Shown here piece by piece: positions 22,441 to 31,650 of a stretch of 64,000 nt of DNA. The notes under the pieces were generated by a model. It had not been told where the DNA came from. It searched no databases and saw only the letters and a list, made by a program, of their open reading frames with translations. The stretch's first letter is position 1; each line of letters begins with the position of its first letter. This stretch comes from Flammeovirgaceae bacterium UBA2338 (GTDB lineage Bacteria > Bacteroidota > Bacteroidia > Cytophagales > Cyclobacteriaceae): positions 1 to 64,000 of the forward strand of contig DDUM01000029.1 in assembly GCA_002344795.1 (NCBI GenBank), given 5' to 3'. Position numbers and translations under genes: made by a program.

Positions 22441-24531
22441 CTATTTAAACCTTACAATCATGGTCGTAAAATCATCGTTGATGTCATCCGTACCAGAGTA
22501 GTCAAATAATTTAGATATCAGGTGCTCCTGAATTTCTCTGGCACCCTTATCCTTCACCTCCAGTATCGTTTGCTCAAGATTTTCATACCCAAATTCCACT
22601 CCTTTACTATCCTTAGCTTCTGTAATTCCGTCCGTGTACAATACCATCACATCACCTTTTTGGTACTTTATTTTATACACATCGATCATATTACAATACG
22701 TCATATTCTTCACCATTCCCAAAGCCGCTCCCTTGTCCTGCAAATACGCTGATGTATCTGTTGCACTGGTATAGTATAGCACAGGACAATGACCCGCCCT
22801 ACAATATGTGATCTCCCCGTTTTCACTATCCAACACGAAATATATGGCAGAAATAAAGGACCCCCTCTCCAAACAAAACACCAATGCCTTGTTGGCCCTC
22901 ACCATAAATTCACGTGGGTCCAGCTCCTGCTGAGCCAGGCTATGAAATATCCCCTTCATTTGTGACATATGAAAGGCCGCTGTAGTTCCCTTACCGGAAA
23001 CATCAGCAATTATTAAGGCAACTTTATGGTCATTTATGCGAATGGTGTCATAATAATCACCTCCTACCTCATCGGCAGATTGTGAGAAGGCAGCGATGTC
23101 GAAATCACCATTCGATTCAAGGTTTTCGGGTAACAGGCTTTTCTGAACGGTCTTGGCAATTTTAAGCTCCTCTTTATATCGTTCATTTTGAAAGGCCTCT
23201 TCCAACAGCCTGAAGTTCTCAATCGAAATTCCTGCCTGGTTGGCAAAAGTAGAAACCACACGGGTCATCTCCTTATTAAAGCCATCAGGCAATTCCTTCA
23301 GAATGGCAAGTGTACCGATGGACTCTCCCTTTACCACAATGGGAAAAGATAGCAATGAACGAAACCTCGCTCCTTTTAAAGACCCCAGGTGTTTGGATAA
23401 GTTTTTGGTCTTATCTATTCCCTGGTCGAGTGCTCCTTTTATTTTATTATTAATTATATGGTCTTGGATCGCTTTAGTTTCGGGTTCGGATATTCCATAG
23501 GTAAATAGACGATCCTCCTGGGATACGCTTTTTATTTCCAACCAGGCAGCATCTGCAAAAACAGAGCTGACCGAACTTTCCAACAAAATATTATAGACAC
23601 TCTCTTCACTTTGTTCCGTTTGAATGGATTGGCTGATCCGCTGGAAGTTTACTACTTCCTCCAGTTTTTGTTCGAACACGGAAGAAGTAGGCAAATTGAA
23701 CAATATCACCAAAAAGGAAAAAAGGCTATACACCATCACAAAACCGAAAATGGAAAGGCTGAATGTATGCTCTCTGAAATCCAAAAATGAAGTAGACTGA
23801 ATACCAATAAAATCTGCAAGCCTGGTAGTCGTATAAAAGAAATATCCTAAGTAAAAAAAGGCAAGTACTAACAATAGTAAACTGGTCCACTTTTGCTTAA
23901 AATTGAGATAAGCCACCCACTTCATGTTGGCAGAAAGCACGAGTCCCAAACCTCCTAGCATTATGGCAATAATAGTACTCAGGGTGCCATTGGTTCCAGA
24001 GTTAAGGCTATCGTACAAAAGCGCAAAAAGCAATGTGAATTCAAAAACCGTCCACACCCTGATCAGCCATTTTGACTTCTGATATAATATCAGGCGCTTC
24101 CAGGAAGTGAAGGCTGCCATTAAAAAGCTTAAGAAAAGGGCAAGGTTGATGTGATAAATCACATCCGTGAATAAGATGTTGGTGGCTAATGCAGTATCCC
24201 CTAGCAAGAATAAAATCAGGCGTAATCCCAGCGAAACAACAGTAGCTACCAAACCTGTGGCAAATACACGCCAGAGCAGATCGGTAAAGTTGAGGCTCTC
24301 TTCCTTTTCGATTTTAAACTTATAATAATAGAAAAGGCATAGCACGTACAGGTCGAACATGAGCCTGGGCAGCCAAACTGGAATATCTGGATGAAGTCCT
24401 CGGATATCGCTAAACAGAATGGTGACATCTGAAAAAATCAATACCAGCCAGGCTATAAATGCGCCTAAAAATGTAATTCGTATAAGGGCTCTGGCTCGCA
24501 AATGAGGATGAATTGATAAAAAATAAGCCAA
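22441..24531 (-). CDS. Membrane-anchored GAF-SpoIIE protein phosphatase (RsbU-like)
   Basis: A 696-residue protein: about eight hydrophobic segments in residues 1-285, a GAF-like domain around 300-455 (LLSFPIVVKGESIGTLAIL), and a PP2C/SpoIIE domain from about 485. The phosphatase has metal-site segments GGDYYDTIRIND, IIADVSGKGTTAAFHMSQM and VLYTDGITEAKD, and ends DDFTTMIVRFK. It should dephosphorylate the neighbouring STAS protein in response to a membrane or GAF-sensed cue. The start is a TTG, as no ATG occurs before the second helix. It is upstream of and co-directional with the STAS and kinase genes. Confidence 0.9.
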   Translation of the reverse strand: MAYFLSIHPHLRARALIRITFLGAFIAWLVLIFSDVTILFSDIRGLHPDIPVWLPRLMFDLYVLCLFYYYKFKIEKEESLNFTDLLWRVFATGLVATVVSLGLRLILFLLGDTALATNILFTDVIYHINLALFLSFLMAAFTSWKRLILYQKSKWLIRVWTVFEFTLLFALLYDSLNSGTNGTLSTIIAIMLGGLGLVLSANMKWVAYLNFKQKWTSLLLLVLAFFYLGYFFYTTTRLADFIGIQSTSFLDFREHTFSLSIFGFVMVYSLFSFLVILFNLPTSSVFEQKLEEVVNFQRISQSIQTEQSEESVYNILLESSVSSVFADAAWLEIKSVSQEDRLFTYGISEPETKAIQDHIINNKIKGALDQGIDKTKNLSKHLGSLKGARFRSLLSFPIVVKGESIGTLAILKELPDGFNKEMTRVVSTFANQAGISIENFRLLEEAFQNERYKEELKIAKTVQKSLLPENLESNGDFDIAAFSQSADEVGGDYYDTIRINDHKVALIIADVSGKGTTAAFHMSQMKGIFHSLAQQELDPREFMVRANKALVFCLERGSFISAIYFVLDSENGEITYCRAGHCPVLYYTSATDTSAYLQDKGAALGMVKNMTYCNMIDVYKIKYQKGDVMVLYTDGITEAKDSKGVEFGYENLEQTILEVKDKGAREIQEHLISKLFDYSGTDDINDDFTTMIVRFK

Positions 24532-24650
24532 TCAGAAAATTGGGCTTACAATTATAGGAAAAGCAGTCTAACCCATGAAATCTATATCTCTGACAGATAC
24601 AGGTTTACAGGCTAAAAAACGCTTATTATATTGAAAATACCCCTATTAGT

Positions 24651-26126
24651 CTAGTTCCTGCTATAATTAGGAGCCTCCTGGGTAATTGAAACGCCATGTG
24701 GATGACTCTCATTGACCCCAGCAGCAGTAATTTTTACAAACTTAGCTCCTTTCAGTTTCTGTACATTTTTGGCTCCACAATATCCCATGCCGGCCCTAAG
24801 TCCACCAACTATCTGATATAAAACTTCTGATACATGGCCTTTGTAAGGTACTCTGCCTGAAATTCCCTCAGGAACCAGTTTTTTCACATCATCTTCTACA
24901 TCCTGGAAATATCGGTCCTTAGAACCTTTACCCATGGCCTCTACGGAGCCCATTCCTCTGTAGGACTTAAACTTCCTTCCCTCGTACAATATCATTTCAC
25001 CCGGAGCTTCCACCGTTCCCGCCAGTAGTGACCCCACCATTACACTATCTGCCCCGGCAGCAATTGCCTTTACTATATCCCCCGAGAACCGAATTCCTCC
25101 GTCTGCAATTATCTTTACCCCAGATCCCTTTAGCGCTTTGGCTGCCTCATAGACAGCTGATAGTTGAGGAAGCCCCACACCAGCGACAATACGTGTAGTA
25201 CAAATACTTCCAGGTCCTACACCCACCTTTACGGTATCTGCACCAGCTTGTGCCAACATTTTAGCCCCGGCTCCTGTGGCCACGTTACCCACCACCAACT
25301 CTAATTCCGGAAACTTTCTTTTCATATTTTTTGCCGTGTCGAGAACAAACTTGTGATGGCCATGGGCGGTGTCAATGCTGATGACATCAACTCCCGAAAC
25401 CTTTAGTGCCATTATTCGGTCAATAATATCCGGAGTCACCCCAACGGCAGCTCCTACCCTCAGGCGCCCAAAGCTATCCTGGCAGGCATTTGGTTTGTTC
25501 TTCTTTTTCTGAATATCTCTGAAAGTGATCAGGCCTGTAAGTTTTCCGCTTTTATTTATGATCGGAAGTTTTTCGATCTTATGTTTTTGAAAAATTACCT
25601 CTGCTTTATCCAGGGTGATCCCATCCTTTGCCGTGATTAGATTCTCTTTTGTCATTATCTGTTCTACCGGCTTGGACATATCTTTCTGAAACCTAAGATC
25701 GCGGTTGGTAATGATGCCCAGAAGCTTGCCGTTTCCATCCACAACGGGGATGCCTCCGATCTTAAACTCCCGCATAATATTTTCCGCATCTCTCAAGGTA
25801 GAGTTTACCTGTAGGGTGATGGGATCGAGGATCATACCACTCTGTGAGCGCTTCACTTTGCGCACCTGAGCAGCCTGCTCCTCAATGGACATATTCTTAT
25901 GTATAAATCCCAAACCTCCTTCCAGCGCCATCGCAATGGCCAAATCCACCTCCGTTACGGTGTCCATGGCAGCGGAGATGACGGGGATATTTAGTTTTAT
26001 TTTACCTGTGAGATGGGTGCTTATGTCCGTCTCTCGCGGAAGCACTTCAGAATAGGCAGGTACCAACAGCACATCATCATATGTGAGCGCTTCAAAGAGA
26101 AATTTAGATGAATTTAGGGGGGTCAT
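24651..26126 (-). CDS. guaB: Inosine-5'-monophosphate dehydrogenase
   Basis: A 491-residue (beta/alpha)8 enzyme that oxidises IMP to XMP, the committed step of GTP synthesis. It has FEALTYDDVLLVPAYSEVLPRE at the start, a CBS pair at about residues 95-215, the catalytic Cys loop GPGSICTTRIVAG near 305, the IADGGIRFSGDIVKA phosphate site, and the flap region SYRGMGSVEAM. Length and motifs are complete. A strong promoter, TTG-N19-TAGCTTTG, lies just upstream and is back-to-back with that of rlpA. 120 bp separate it from the downstream SpoIIE gene. Confidence 0.97.
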   Translation of the reverse strand: MTPLNSSKFLFEALTYDDVLLVPAYSEVLPRETDISTHLTGKIKLNIPVISAAMDTVTEVDLAIAMALEGGLGFIHKNMSIEEQAAQVRKVKRSQSGMILDPITLQVNSTLRDAENIMREFKIGGIPVVDGNGKLLGIITNRDLRFQKDMSKPVEQIMTKENLITAKDGITLDKAEVIFQKHKIEKLPIINKSGKLTGLITFRDIQKKKNKPNACQDSFGRLRVGAAVGVTPDIIDRIMALKVSGVDVISIDTAHGHHKFVLDTAKNMKRKFPELELVVGNVATGAGAKMLAQAGADTVKVGVGPGSICTTRIVAGVGLPQLSAVYEAAKALKGSGVKIIADGGIRFSGDIVKAIAAGADSVMVGSLLAGTVEAPGEMILYEGRKFKSYRGMGSVEAMGKGSKDRYFQDVEDDVKKLVPEGISGRVPYKGHVSEVLYQIVGGLRAGMGYCGAKNVQKLKGAKFVKITAAGVNESHPHGVSITQEAPNYSRN

Positions 26127-26160
26127 AGCAAATAATATTTACGATCCATTATTTGCCGAG

Positions 26161-26190
26161 CAAAGCTAGCCTAATTTGAGGACAACTCAA
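26161..26190 (-). promoter_or_regulatory. guaB promoter (TTG-N19-TAGCTTTG)
   Basis: On the minus strand a TTG (26190-26188) is followed after 19 bp by TAGCTTTG (26168-26161), matching the Bacteroidota -33/-7 consensus. The predicted start site leaves a leader of about 30 bases before the guaB ATG. Confidence 0.65.
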
Positions 26191-26222
26191 TTGCTCCCCT
26201 CTAATTTATCTCATTAACTTTA
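26191..26222 (+). promoter_or_regulatory. rlpA promoter (TTG-N21-TAACTTTA)
   Basis: TTG at 26191-26193 and TAACTTTA at 26215-26222, one base off the -7 consensus, 45 bp before the rlpA start. Its -33 TTG directly abuts the guaB -33 element, so the two form a shared CAATTG palindrome. Confidence 0.5.
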
Positions 26223-26266
26223 CGCAGAGTGATTCTAAGTCAGAAAAAGACTTCAACCCCAACCCA

Positions 26267-26950
26267 ATGATCAGACTTTATATATCATCTTTCCTTTTGC
26301 TCCTTTCGCTAGGGCTATTTGCCCAAACGCAAACAGGTAAGGCTTCCTTTTATGCCGATAAGTTCGAAGGTAGAACCACAGCCAGTGGCGAGAAATACAA
26401 GCACAATAAACTTACCGCTGCCCATAAAACGCTTCCTTTCGGCACCAAGGTGCGCGTAACTAATCTAGCTAATAATCAGGTAGTTGAGGTGGTAATTAAC
26501 GACCGTGGCCCCTATGTTGATGGGCGAATTATTGATCTTTCAAAATCTGCTGCCGAACAACTGGGGTTTATAAATCTTGGTCTGGCAGAGGTAAAAATGG
26601 AAGTCGTTGATGCCGGAGATGGCAAGGGCAAGACGCAACCTGTGGCCATTGGAAAAGTCTCCGTTGAAGAAAAAGAGTTTTACGATCTCTCCATTTCCAG
26701 ATTGAACCCTTCCGGCTTCGGAGTACAAATAGGAACTTATCAGGAATTAGTAAATCTGATGAGGCTATCCGAAAATTTAAAGAACTCCTATAAAAGGGAC
26801 GTCACCATTCAAGTGAAGGTGATTAATGGTGTCAAGTATTACAGCATCATTTTAGGTCAGTTTTCTAAAAGGGCAAAAGCAGGAGGATTTCTGGCCGATA
26901 TCAAGAAAAAATTTCCTGACGCTTTTATTGTTGAATTTGATCGATTGTAA
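26267..26950 (+). CDS. rlpA: RlpA-like protein with double-psi beta-barrel and SPOR-like domain
   Basis: A 227-residue exported protein: signal peptide ending GLFAQTQ, then a double-psi beta-barrel at about residues 22-112 (GKASFYADKFEGRTTASGE, VVINDRGPYVDGRIIDLSKSAA). The C-terminal part, about 147-225, has the look of a SPOR domain (FGVQIGTYQELVNLM ... YYSIILGQFSKRAKA), which binds denuded septal peptidoglycan. RlpA proteins are lytic transglycosylases or septal ring proteins. It is divergent from guaB. No lipobox Cys was seen, so it is probably periplasmic and soluble. Confidence 0.9.
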   Translation: MIRLYISSFLLLLSLGLFAQTQTGKASFYADKFEGRTTASGEKYKHNKLTAAHKTLPFGTKVRVTNLANNQVVEVVINDRGPYVDGRIIDLSKSAAEQLGFINLGLAEVKMEVVDAGDGKGKTQPVAIGKVSVEEKEFYDLSISRLNPSGFGVQIGTYQELVNLMRLSENLKNSYKRDVTIQVKVINGVKYYSIILGQFSKRAKAGGFLADIKKKFPDAFIVEFDRL

Positions 26951-26995
26951 AGTGTATTTCCTTTTTCAATTCACCCCAATAGATTTCCTCTCTTT

Positions 26996-27781
26996 TTGCT
27001 GATTTTTAGCTACACGGCCTCCGTTCTAATCGGCCTGGTTTTAGGCCTTCTGGGTGGTGGTGGCTCTACTCTTGCTATTCCTATTCTCGTTTATCTGTTT
27101 CACCTCGATCCTGTTATCGCCACTGCTTACTCCCTCTTTATTGTTGGATCCACCAGCTCAGTGGGCGTAGCCTGGAAATGGAAAAAAGGGTTAATCCATT
27201 TCAAAACAGGATTTGTATTTGGAATCCCTTCTTTGCTCACTGTTTTTATTACCCGGAAATGGATTGTTCCCTCCTTACCCGATATCATTATTGACACCTC
27301 CTATCTAATCATTACGAAAAGGATTTTGCTGTTAGGGCTTTTTGCAATCCTCATGATCATTACGTCATTCTCAATGATGAGAAAGCAAAAAAAAGTAAAA
27401 GAACCTTCTGAGTTTAATTTGGTTTATGTCCTTGTCCTTGGAATCATAATTGGTTTACTCACCGGACTGGTAGGTGCTGGAGGTGGCTTTTTAATAATTC
27501 CAGCGCTCGTGCTCTTAACGGGACTACCCATGAAAGTGGCTACCGGAACATCATTATTTATTATCGCATTCAACTCACTTATCGGATTTACAGGGGATAT
27601 TTTCAATCTGGAAATACAGTGGCCGTTTTTACTTACTATTACAAGCCTGGCCATCGGAGGTGTATTCATTGGCAATTGGCTCTCTACCAAAATCAAAGGA
27701 GCCCACCTTCGGGTTGCTTTTGGATGGTTTACGCTTGCCATTGGCTGTTGGATTTTGATCAAAGAAACTATTCTTCAATAA
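26996..27781 (+). CDS. TauE/SafE-family sulfite/organic anion exporter-like permease
   Basis: A 261-residue membrane protein with about eight hydrophobic segments and two copies of the family's glycine-rich motif: GLLGGGGSTLAIPILVYLF near residue 19 and GLVGAGGGFLIIPALVLLTG near 158. Such proteins move sulfite, sulfonates or other small anions across the inner membrane; the substrate here is unknown. The start is the TTG at 26996, since no in-frame ATG precedes the first motif. It follows rlpA by 45 bp and precedes thioredoxin by 67 bp. Confidence 0.88.
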   Translation: MLIFSYTASVLIGLVLGLLGGGGSTLAIPILVYLFHLDPVIATAYSLFIVGSTSSVGVAWKWKKGLIHFKTGFVFGIPSLLTVFITRKWIVPSLPDIIIDTSYLIITKRILLLGLFAILMIITSFSMMRKQKKVKEPSEFNLVYVLVLGIIIGLLTGLVGAGGGFLIIPALVLLTGLPMKVATGTSLFIIAFNSLIGFTGDIFNLEIQWPFLLTITSLAIGGVFIGNWLSTKIKGAHLRVAFGWFTLAIGCWILIKETILQ

Positions 27782-27848
27782 TTTGTTAGTGACTTTTGTC
27801 ACGCCTTTTAAACAAATCATTCCCGATCTTTGCATCAGACAATAAATT

Positions 27849-28160
27849 ATGGCTGATAAGAAAACCTTTAATGAATTGATACAGGGCGAAAAGCCTGTGT
27901 TAGTAGATTTTTTTGCAGAATGGTGTGGTCCATGCAAAATGATGGCTCCAATTCTTCAGGATTTCTCCAAAGAAATGGGTGATAAAATAAAAGTCATCAA
28001 AATAGATATAGACAAAAACCAAAAGGCTGCCGCAGCGTATCAAATTCAAGGCGTACCCACCTTTATCCTATTTCAAAAAGGGAAAATTGTTTGGAGGCAA
28101 TCAGGGGCGATTCCCGGGCATCAATTGAGGTCTATTGCTGAAAAATATTTACCCAAGTAA
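27849..28160 (+). CDS. trxA: Thioredoxin
   Basis: A 103-residue cytoplasmic thioredoxin with the canonical active site WCGPCK at about residues 25-30 in VDFFAEWCGPCKMMAP, the conserved cis-Pro in GVPTFILF, and the expected Asp in LVDFFAE. No signal peptide is present. Length is standard. It converges with the amine oxidase gene 19 bp downstream. The preceding region contains a possible -7 box, GATCTTTG at 27827-27834, one mismatch from consensus. Confidence 0.93.
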   Translation: MADKKTFNELIQGEKPVLVDFFAEWCGPCKMMAPILQDFSKEMGDKIKVIKIDIDKNQKAAAAYQIQGVPTFILFQKGKIVWRQSGAIPGHQLRSIAEKYLPK

Positions 28161-28179
28161 AACACTAGTGCCTTGGCGC

Positions 28180-29610
28180 TTATTCTCCAGTTATTGATTT
28201 CACTATTTCTTCTGCTACCCGCTCCGCAGAGGCCAGCGCCCCATTAATTGTGCCTGCATCACCACTTACATCGGTGGCCTCACCTGCAAAAAATATTTTG
28301 TCTCCAATGGGAATTCCTAGGTTTTTACGATCTTCAAGTGTCGCTGATGCCATCGGATATGAATAGCCACCTCTGATAAATTCATCTTTACCCCAATCCT
28401 GAATAATCGACAGCACCCCGCTGGTATCAAAATCTCTTCTTACAAACGCTGTGGCCTGACCATTATAAATTACATCCAGCTCAGCTAATATGGTATTCAC
28501 CATGTCTGGCCCTTGAGCAGAAAGCTCAACTGCCTTAGGTCCATTAATGGTAATGGATAGTGTCTGGTTAAACTCACTTCTTCCTACTCCAGCGCTAAAA
28601 CAATTAGGAATTGATTCACCCCCCCACAACCATCCGGTAGTTTCTCCCCAGAAATTTTTCTTAAAATCGATTACCACACGAATAGAATGATCCATTCCAA
28701 TTCTACCCATGGCCGATGTCATAGCTCCGGGTAGCCCAGGACTGAATGATATCACGTTCTGTTTTAGTATAGACAGGGGTACAGTCACCACCACTTTATT
28801 GGTTTCTATTTGATTGCCATTGGCATCCGTAATCAGAACCTTATCTCCGGTAGAATCAATGGAAGTAACCTGAGTGTTGAGCTGAACCAAATCTCTTACC
28901 TGATCAAACCTGAAAATCAGGAAATCTTGCATCGGATTGGTTTTCAGTGCCAAACGAGCACCGTCATGGTCTCTTGCCTGAAGTGCTTCTGATAGGCCAG
29001 CCATACCAACATTGGCATTGGAAGAACCATACAAATTTCCTACTTGTGAATTGATAAGTGCTTTTACTCTGGCTGGTAAGCCTGCAGCTGCCTGCTCAAC
29101 CGTAACCCCAGAGCCTGAAAAATTCTTAAGACTTTCTACAAAATTTTGCGCATTAACAAAGTCACCATCTATGTCCCATTCTTCAGCAAGCTTTGCTATG
29201 TTATCTATTAGATATCTATCCGAGGATGCCTCGTCAATATTAATTGTTTTGACGGCAAAGTTCTTAAGGTTGGTTCCCCAAATCGAATCCGAACCATAAA
29301 TTACCTCAGCCCCTAACTCTACCGGGAAATCAGCTACTGATAGATTAACAAGATCCTTTTGATTGCGCAGGGAACGCACACGCCCTCCTATCTGATTACC
29401 TGCTTCTAGCACGGTAACCTTTATCCCTTTGGCTTTCAGAATATCTGCAGTATACATCCCGGCTGCACCCGCGCCAATCACAACCACATCTCCATCATAT
29501 GGCACCTCTGGTCCGGGATCATCTTTACTGCATGACGTCAACAAATGTGGCAATAACAAACCCCCTGAAAGGCCAAAACCTAATTGCTTGAGTAATTTTC
29601 TTCTCTTCAC
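28180..29610 (-). CDS. FAD-dependent amine oxidase, exported
   Basis: A 476-residue flavoprotein. The N-terminus MKRRKLLKQLGFGLSGGLLLPHLLTSC looks like an export signal with a lipobox-type Cys near residue 27, lacking a clear twin-arginine motif despite its RR-like start. Then come the FAD motif DVVVIGAGAAGMYTADIL near residue 41, GGRVRSLR, and the C-terminal FFAGEATDVSGDAGTINGALASAERVA, which is typical of monoamine oxidase/phytoene-desaturase-like enzymes. It would oxidise amines at the cell envelope; the substrate is unknown. The start codon is GTG. It is monocistronic. Confidence 0.87.
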   Translation of the reverse strand: MKRRKLLKQLGFGLSGGLLLPHLLTSCSKDDPGPEVPYDGDVVVIGAGAAGMYTADILKAKGIKVTVLEAGNQIGGRVRSLRNQKDLVNLSVADFPVELGAEVIYGSDSIWGTNLKNFAVKTINIDEASSDRYLIDNIAKLAEEWDIDGDFVNAQNFVESLKNFSGSGVTVEQAAAGLPARVKALINSQVGNLYGSSNANVGMAGLSEALQARDHDGARLALKTNPMQDFLIFRFDQVRDLVQLNTQVTSIDSTGDKVLITDANGNQIETNKVVVTVPLSILKQNVISFSPGLPGAMTSAMGRIGMDHSIRVVIDFKKNFWGETTGWLWGGESIPNCFSAGVGRSEFNQTLSITINGPKAVELSAQGPDMVNTILAELDVIYNGQATAFVRRDFDTSGVLSIIQDWGKDEFIRGGYSYPMASATLEDRKNLGIPIGDKIFFAGEATDVSGDAGTINGALASAERVAEEIVKSITGE

Positions 29611-29774
29611 GTTATCAACTTTGTCAGAAAGATAAATATATGAACGGATTTATTGAAAATTGGCCTTCTAATGCCCTAATTGCTACAAATTCGAGGTTCT
29701 GCAATAATTAGCTGTCTATTGGCTTATCCTTGCGGCTAAACTAGGCACTCAAATATCCATGAGTGAGTTTTAAT

Positions 29775-30320
29775 ATGGAAAAGAACAATCCTCAAAAAAT
29801 AAAAAAGATTGTCATTATCGGCCCTGAGTGCACCGGCAAATCAGAATTGTCTGAGTACCTCTCCCGTCACTTCAATACCTGTTGGGTGCCAGAGTATGCA
29901 CGGACCTACCTTGACAATTTAAATACTCCTTATCAGGAAAGTGATTTGGTGAAAATAGCGCATGGACAGATTAAGCTCGAAGACGAATGGTTGCCTGAAG
30001 CCAATAAGATACTAATATGTGATACCAATCTATTGGTCATCAAAGTATGGAGCAATTTTAAATATGGCCGCTGCAATGAGGAGATATTGCAGATGATTAA
30101 GGAAAGGACATACGACCTGTACCTGCTTACCTATATAGATATACCGTGGCAGGAGGATCCACAACGTGAGCATCCGGATAAAAGAGAGGTGCTTATGAAA
30201 ATTTATAAAGAAGAATTGGAGCAACAAAGCGTGCCTGTTGTGGAAATAAAAGGTGAGAGGGAGGAGCGAAGGGCAAATGCAATTAAGGCAATAGAACAAT
30301 TACTAAAAGACAATGATTGA
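29775..30320 (+). CDS. NadR-like AAA ATPase (nicotinamide riboside kinase domain)
   Basis: About 181 residues forming a P-loop kinase. Walker A is GPECTGKSELSEYLSRHF near residue 15, followed by VPEYARTYLD, ICDTNLLVIKVW and DIPWQEDPQREHPDKRE. These match the C-terminal ribosylnicotinamide kinase domain of NadR, here without the N-terminal adenylyltransferase domain. It may phosphorylate nicotinamide riboside for NAD salvage. I chose ATG at 29775 rather than the one four codons upstream, based on its A-rich leader; either is possible. It overlaps the MFS gene by 8 bp. Confidence 0.85.
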   Translation: MEKNNPQKIKKIVIIGPECTGKSELSEYLSRHFNTCWVPEYARTYLDNLNTPYQESDLVKIAHGQIKLEDEWLPEANKILICDTNLLVIKVWSNFKYGRCNEEILQMIKERTYDLYLLTYIDIPWQEDPQREHPDKREVLMKIYKEELEQQSVPVVEIKGEREERRANAIKAIEQLLKDND

Positions 30321-31575
30321 AAAAATCGGAGCCTATGCAGCACTGCAAGTTAGGGATTTCCGTTTTTTTATTTTGGCCCGGCAGTGTGCTACGCTGGCCA
30401 TCCAGATTCAGGCTACGATTGTCAGTTGGCAATTGTATGACATCACTCACGACCCACTCGCATTAGGATTAATAGGCCTCACAGAGGCAATTCCTGCCAT
30501 TTCCGTATCATTATATGCGGGTCACATTGCAGATATAGTCGCCCGCAAAAAAATAATTTTAATTACTGTTTCACTTCTTCTCTTCTGTTCATTGGCTTTG
30601 CTCTTCTTTACGCTTGAACCCGGGATGTCCATACTACAGTATGGTGTGTTTCCCATTTATTTGATTATTTTCCTCAGCGGTTTGGCTCGTGGTTTTTTAT
30701 CCCCGGCCAATTTTTCATTCATGCCACAGTTAATTCCAAGGCATCTCTATGGCAATGCCATTTCTCTGAATACCACGTTTTGGTTAATCGCCTCCATTGT
30801 AGGGCCTATGCTTGCTGGGTTCATATATGCTTTAATTGGCATCAGCGCTTCCTATATGCTTGGCGTTATACTTGCCATTGCAGCACTTGGCTTTTACATG
30901 GCCATCCCATCAAGGCCCGTGCCCCCTGTATCCCATGAACAAGGTGTAAGGCAAAAAATAAAATCAGGATTAAAGTTTGTTTTAAAAACTCAGATAATTC
31001 TTGGCGCCATCAGTCTCGACATGTTTGCGGTTCTCTTCGGAGGTGCGGTAGCTTTACTTCCCATTTTCGCTGCCGAAATACTGGAGGTAGGGCCGCAGGG
31101 GTTGGGTATGTTGCGTGCTGCCCCGGCACTGGGAGCGGTTTTGATGGCTTTTTATATTACTCACAATCCAATCCAAAGAAATACAGGAAAAGTGATGTTG
31201 ATTTGCGTGGCTGGATTTGGAGCTAGTATGATTGGATTCGGATTATCAACCAGCTTTATCTTTTCGCTTTGCATGTTAATGTTAAGTGGGATGTTCGATA
31301 GTATCAGTATGATTATCAGAAGTACCTTGATTCATACGCGGACACCTGAAAATATGAAAGGTCGTGTCTCTGCTGTAAATAGTATTTTTGTGGGCTCCTC
31401 CAATGAGATTGGTGCTTTCGAATCAGGGGTTACAGCCAAACTCATGGGCGTGGTCGCTTCCGTTGTTTTCGGTGGTGCGATGACGCTGCTCACGGTGGGC
31501 ATTACAGCCTGGAAGGCCAAAGAGCTCACACACCTCGATCAACTGGATGATGCAATGGACAGGGAAGTTTCCTGA
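30313..31575 (+). CDS. MFS transporter (12-helix)
   Basis: A 420-residue major facilitator with about twelve membrane segments. A conserved loop 2-3 motif is seen as GHIADIVARKKIIL near residue 70. The start ALQVRDFRFFILARQCATLAIQIQATIVSWQLYDIT resembles the EntS/drug-export branch of the family. It may export a small molecule; the substrate is not predictable. Its start overlaps the NadR-like gene end by 8 bp, so the two are translationally coupled, which suggests but does not prove a shared function. Confidence 0.87.
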   Translation: MIEKIGAYAALQVRDFRFFILARQCATLAIQIQATIVSWQLYDITHDPLALGLIGLTEAIPAISVSLYAGHIADIVARKKIILITVSLLLFCSLALLFFTLEPGMSILQYGVFPIYLIIFLSGLARGFLSPANFSFMPQLIPRHLYGNAISLNTTFWLIASIVGPMLAGFIYALIGISASYMLGVILAIAALGFYMAIPSRPVPPVSHEQGVRQKIKSGLKFVLKTQIILGAISLDMFAVLFGGAVALLPIFAAEILEVGPQGLGMLRAAPALGAVLMAFYITHNPIQRNTGKVMLICVAGFGASMIGFGLSTSFIFSLCMLMLSGMFDSISMIIRSTLIHTRTPENMKGRVSAVNSIFVGSSNEIGAFESGVTAKLMGVVASVVFGGAMTLLTVGITAWKAKELTHLDQLDDAMDREVS

Positions 31576-31650
31576 CCATCACGCCAATTATCACTTTTCA
31601 TTTTTAATTTCGTTTTCATAGTGTTAGCTTTTTGTCTTAAACCAGATTCT

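Noticed and set aside
24532..24650. RNA gene or riboswitch between guaB and the SpoIIE gene
   Set aside because: I found no tRNA-like cloverleaf or strong conserved stem in this 119-bp AT-rich gap.
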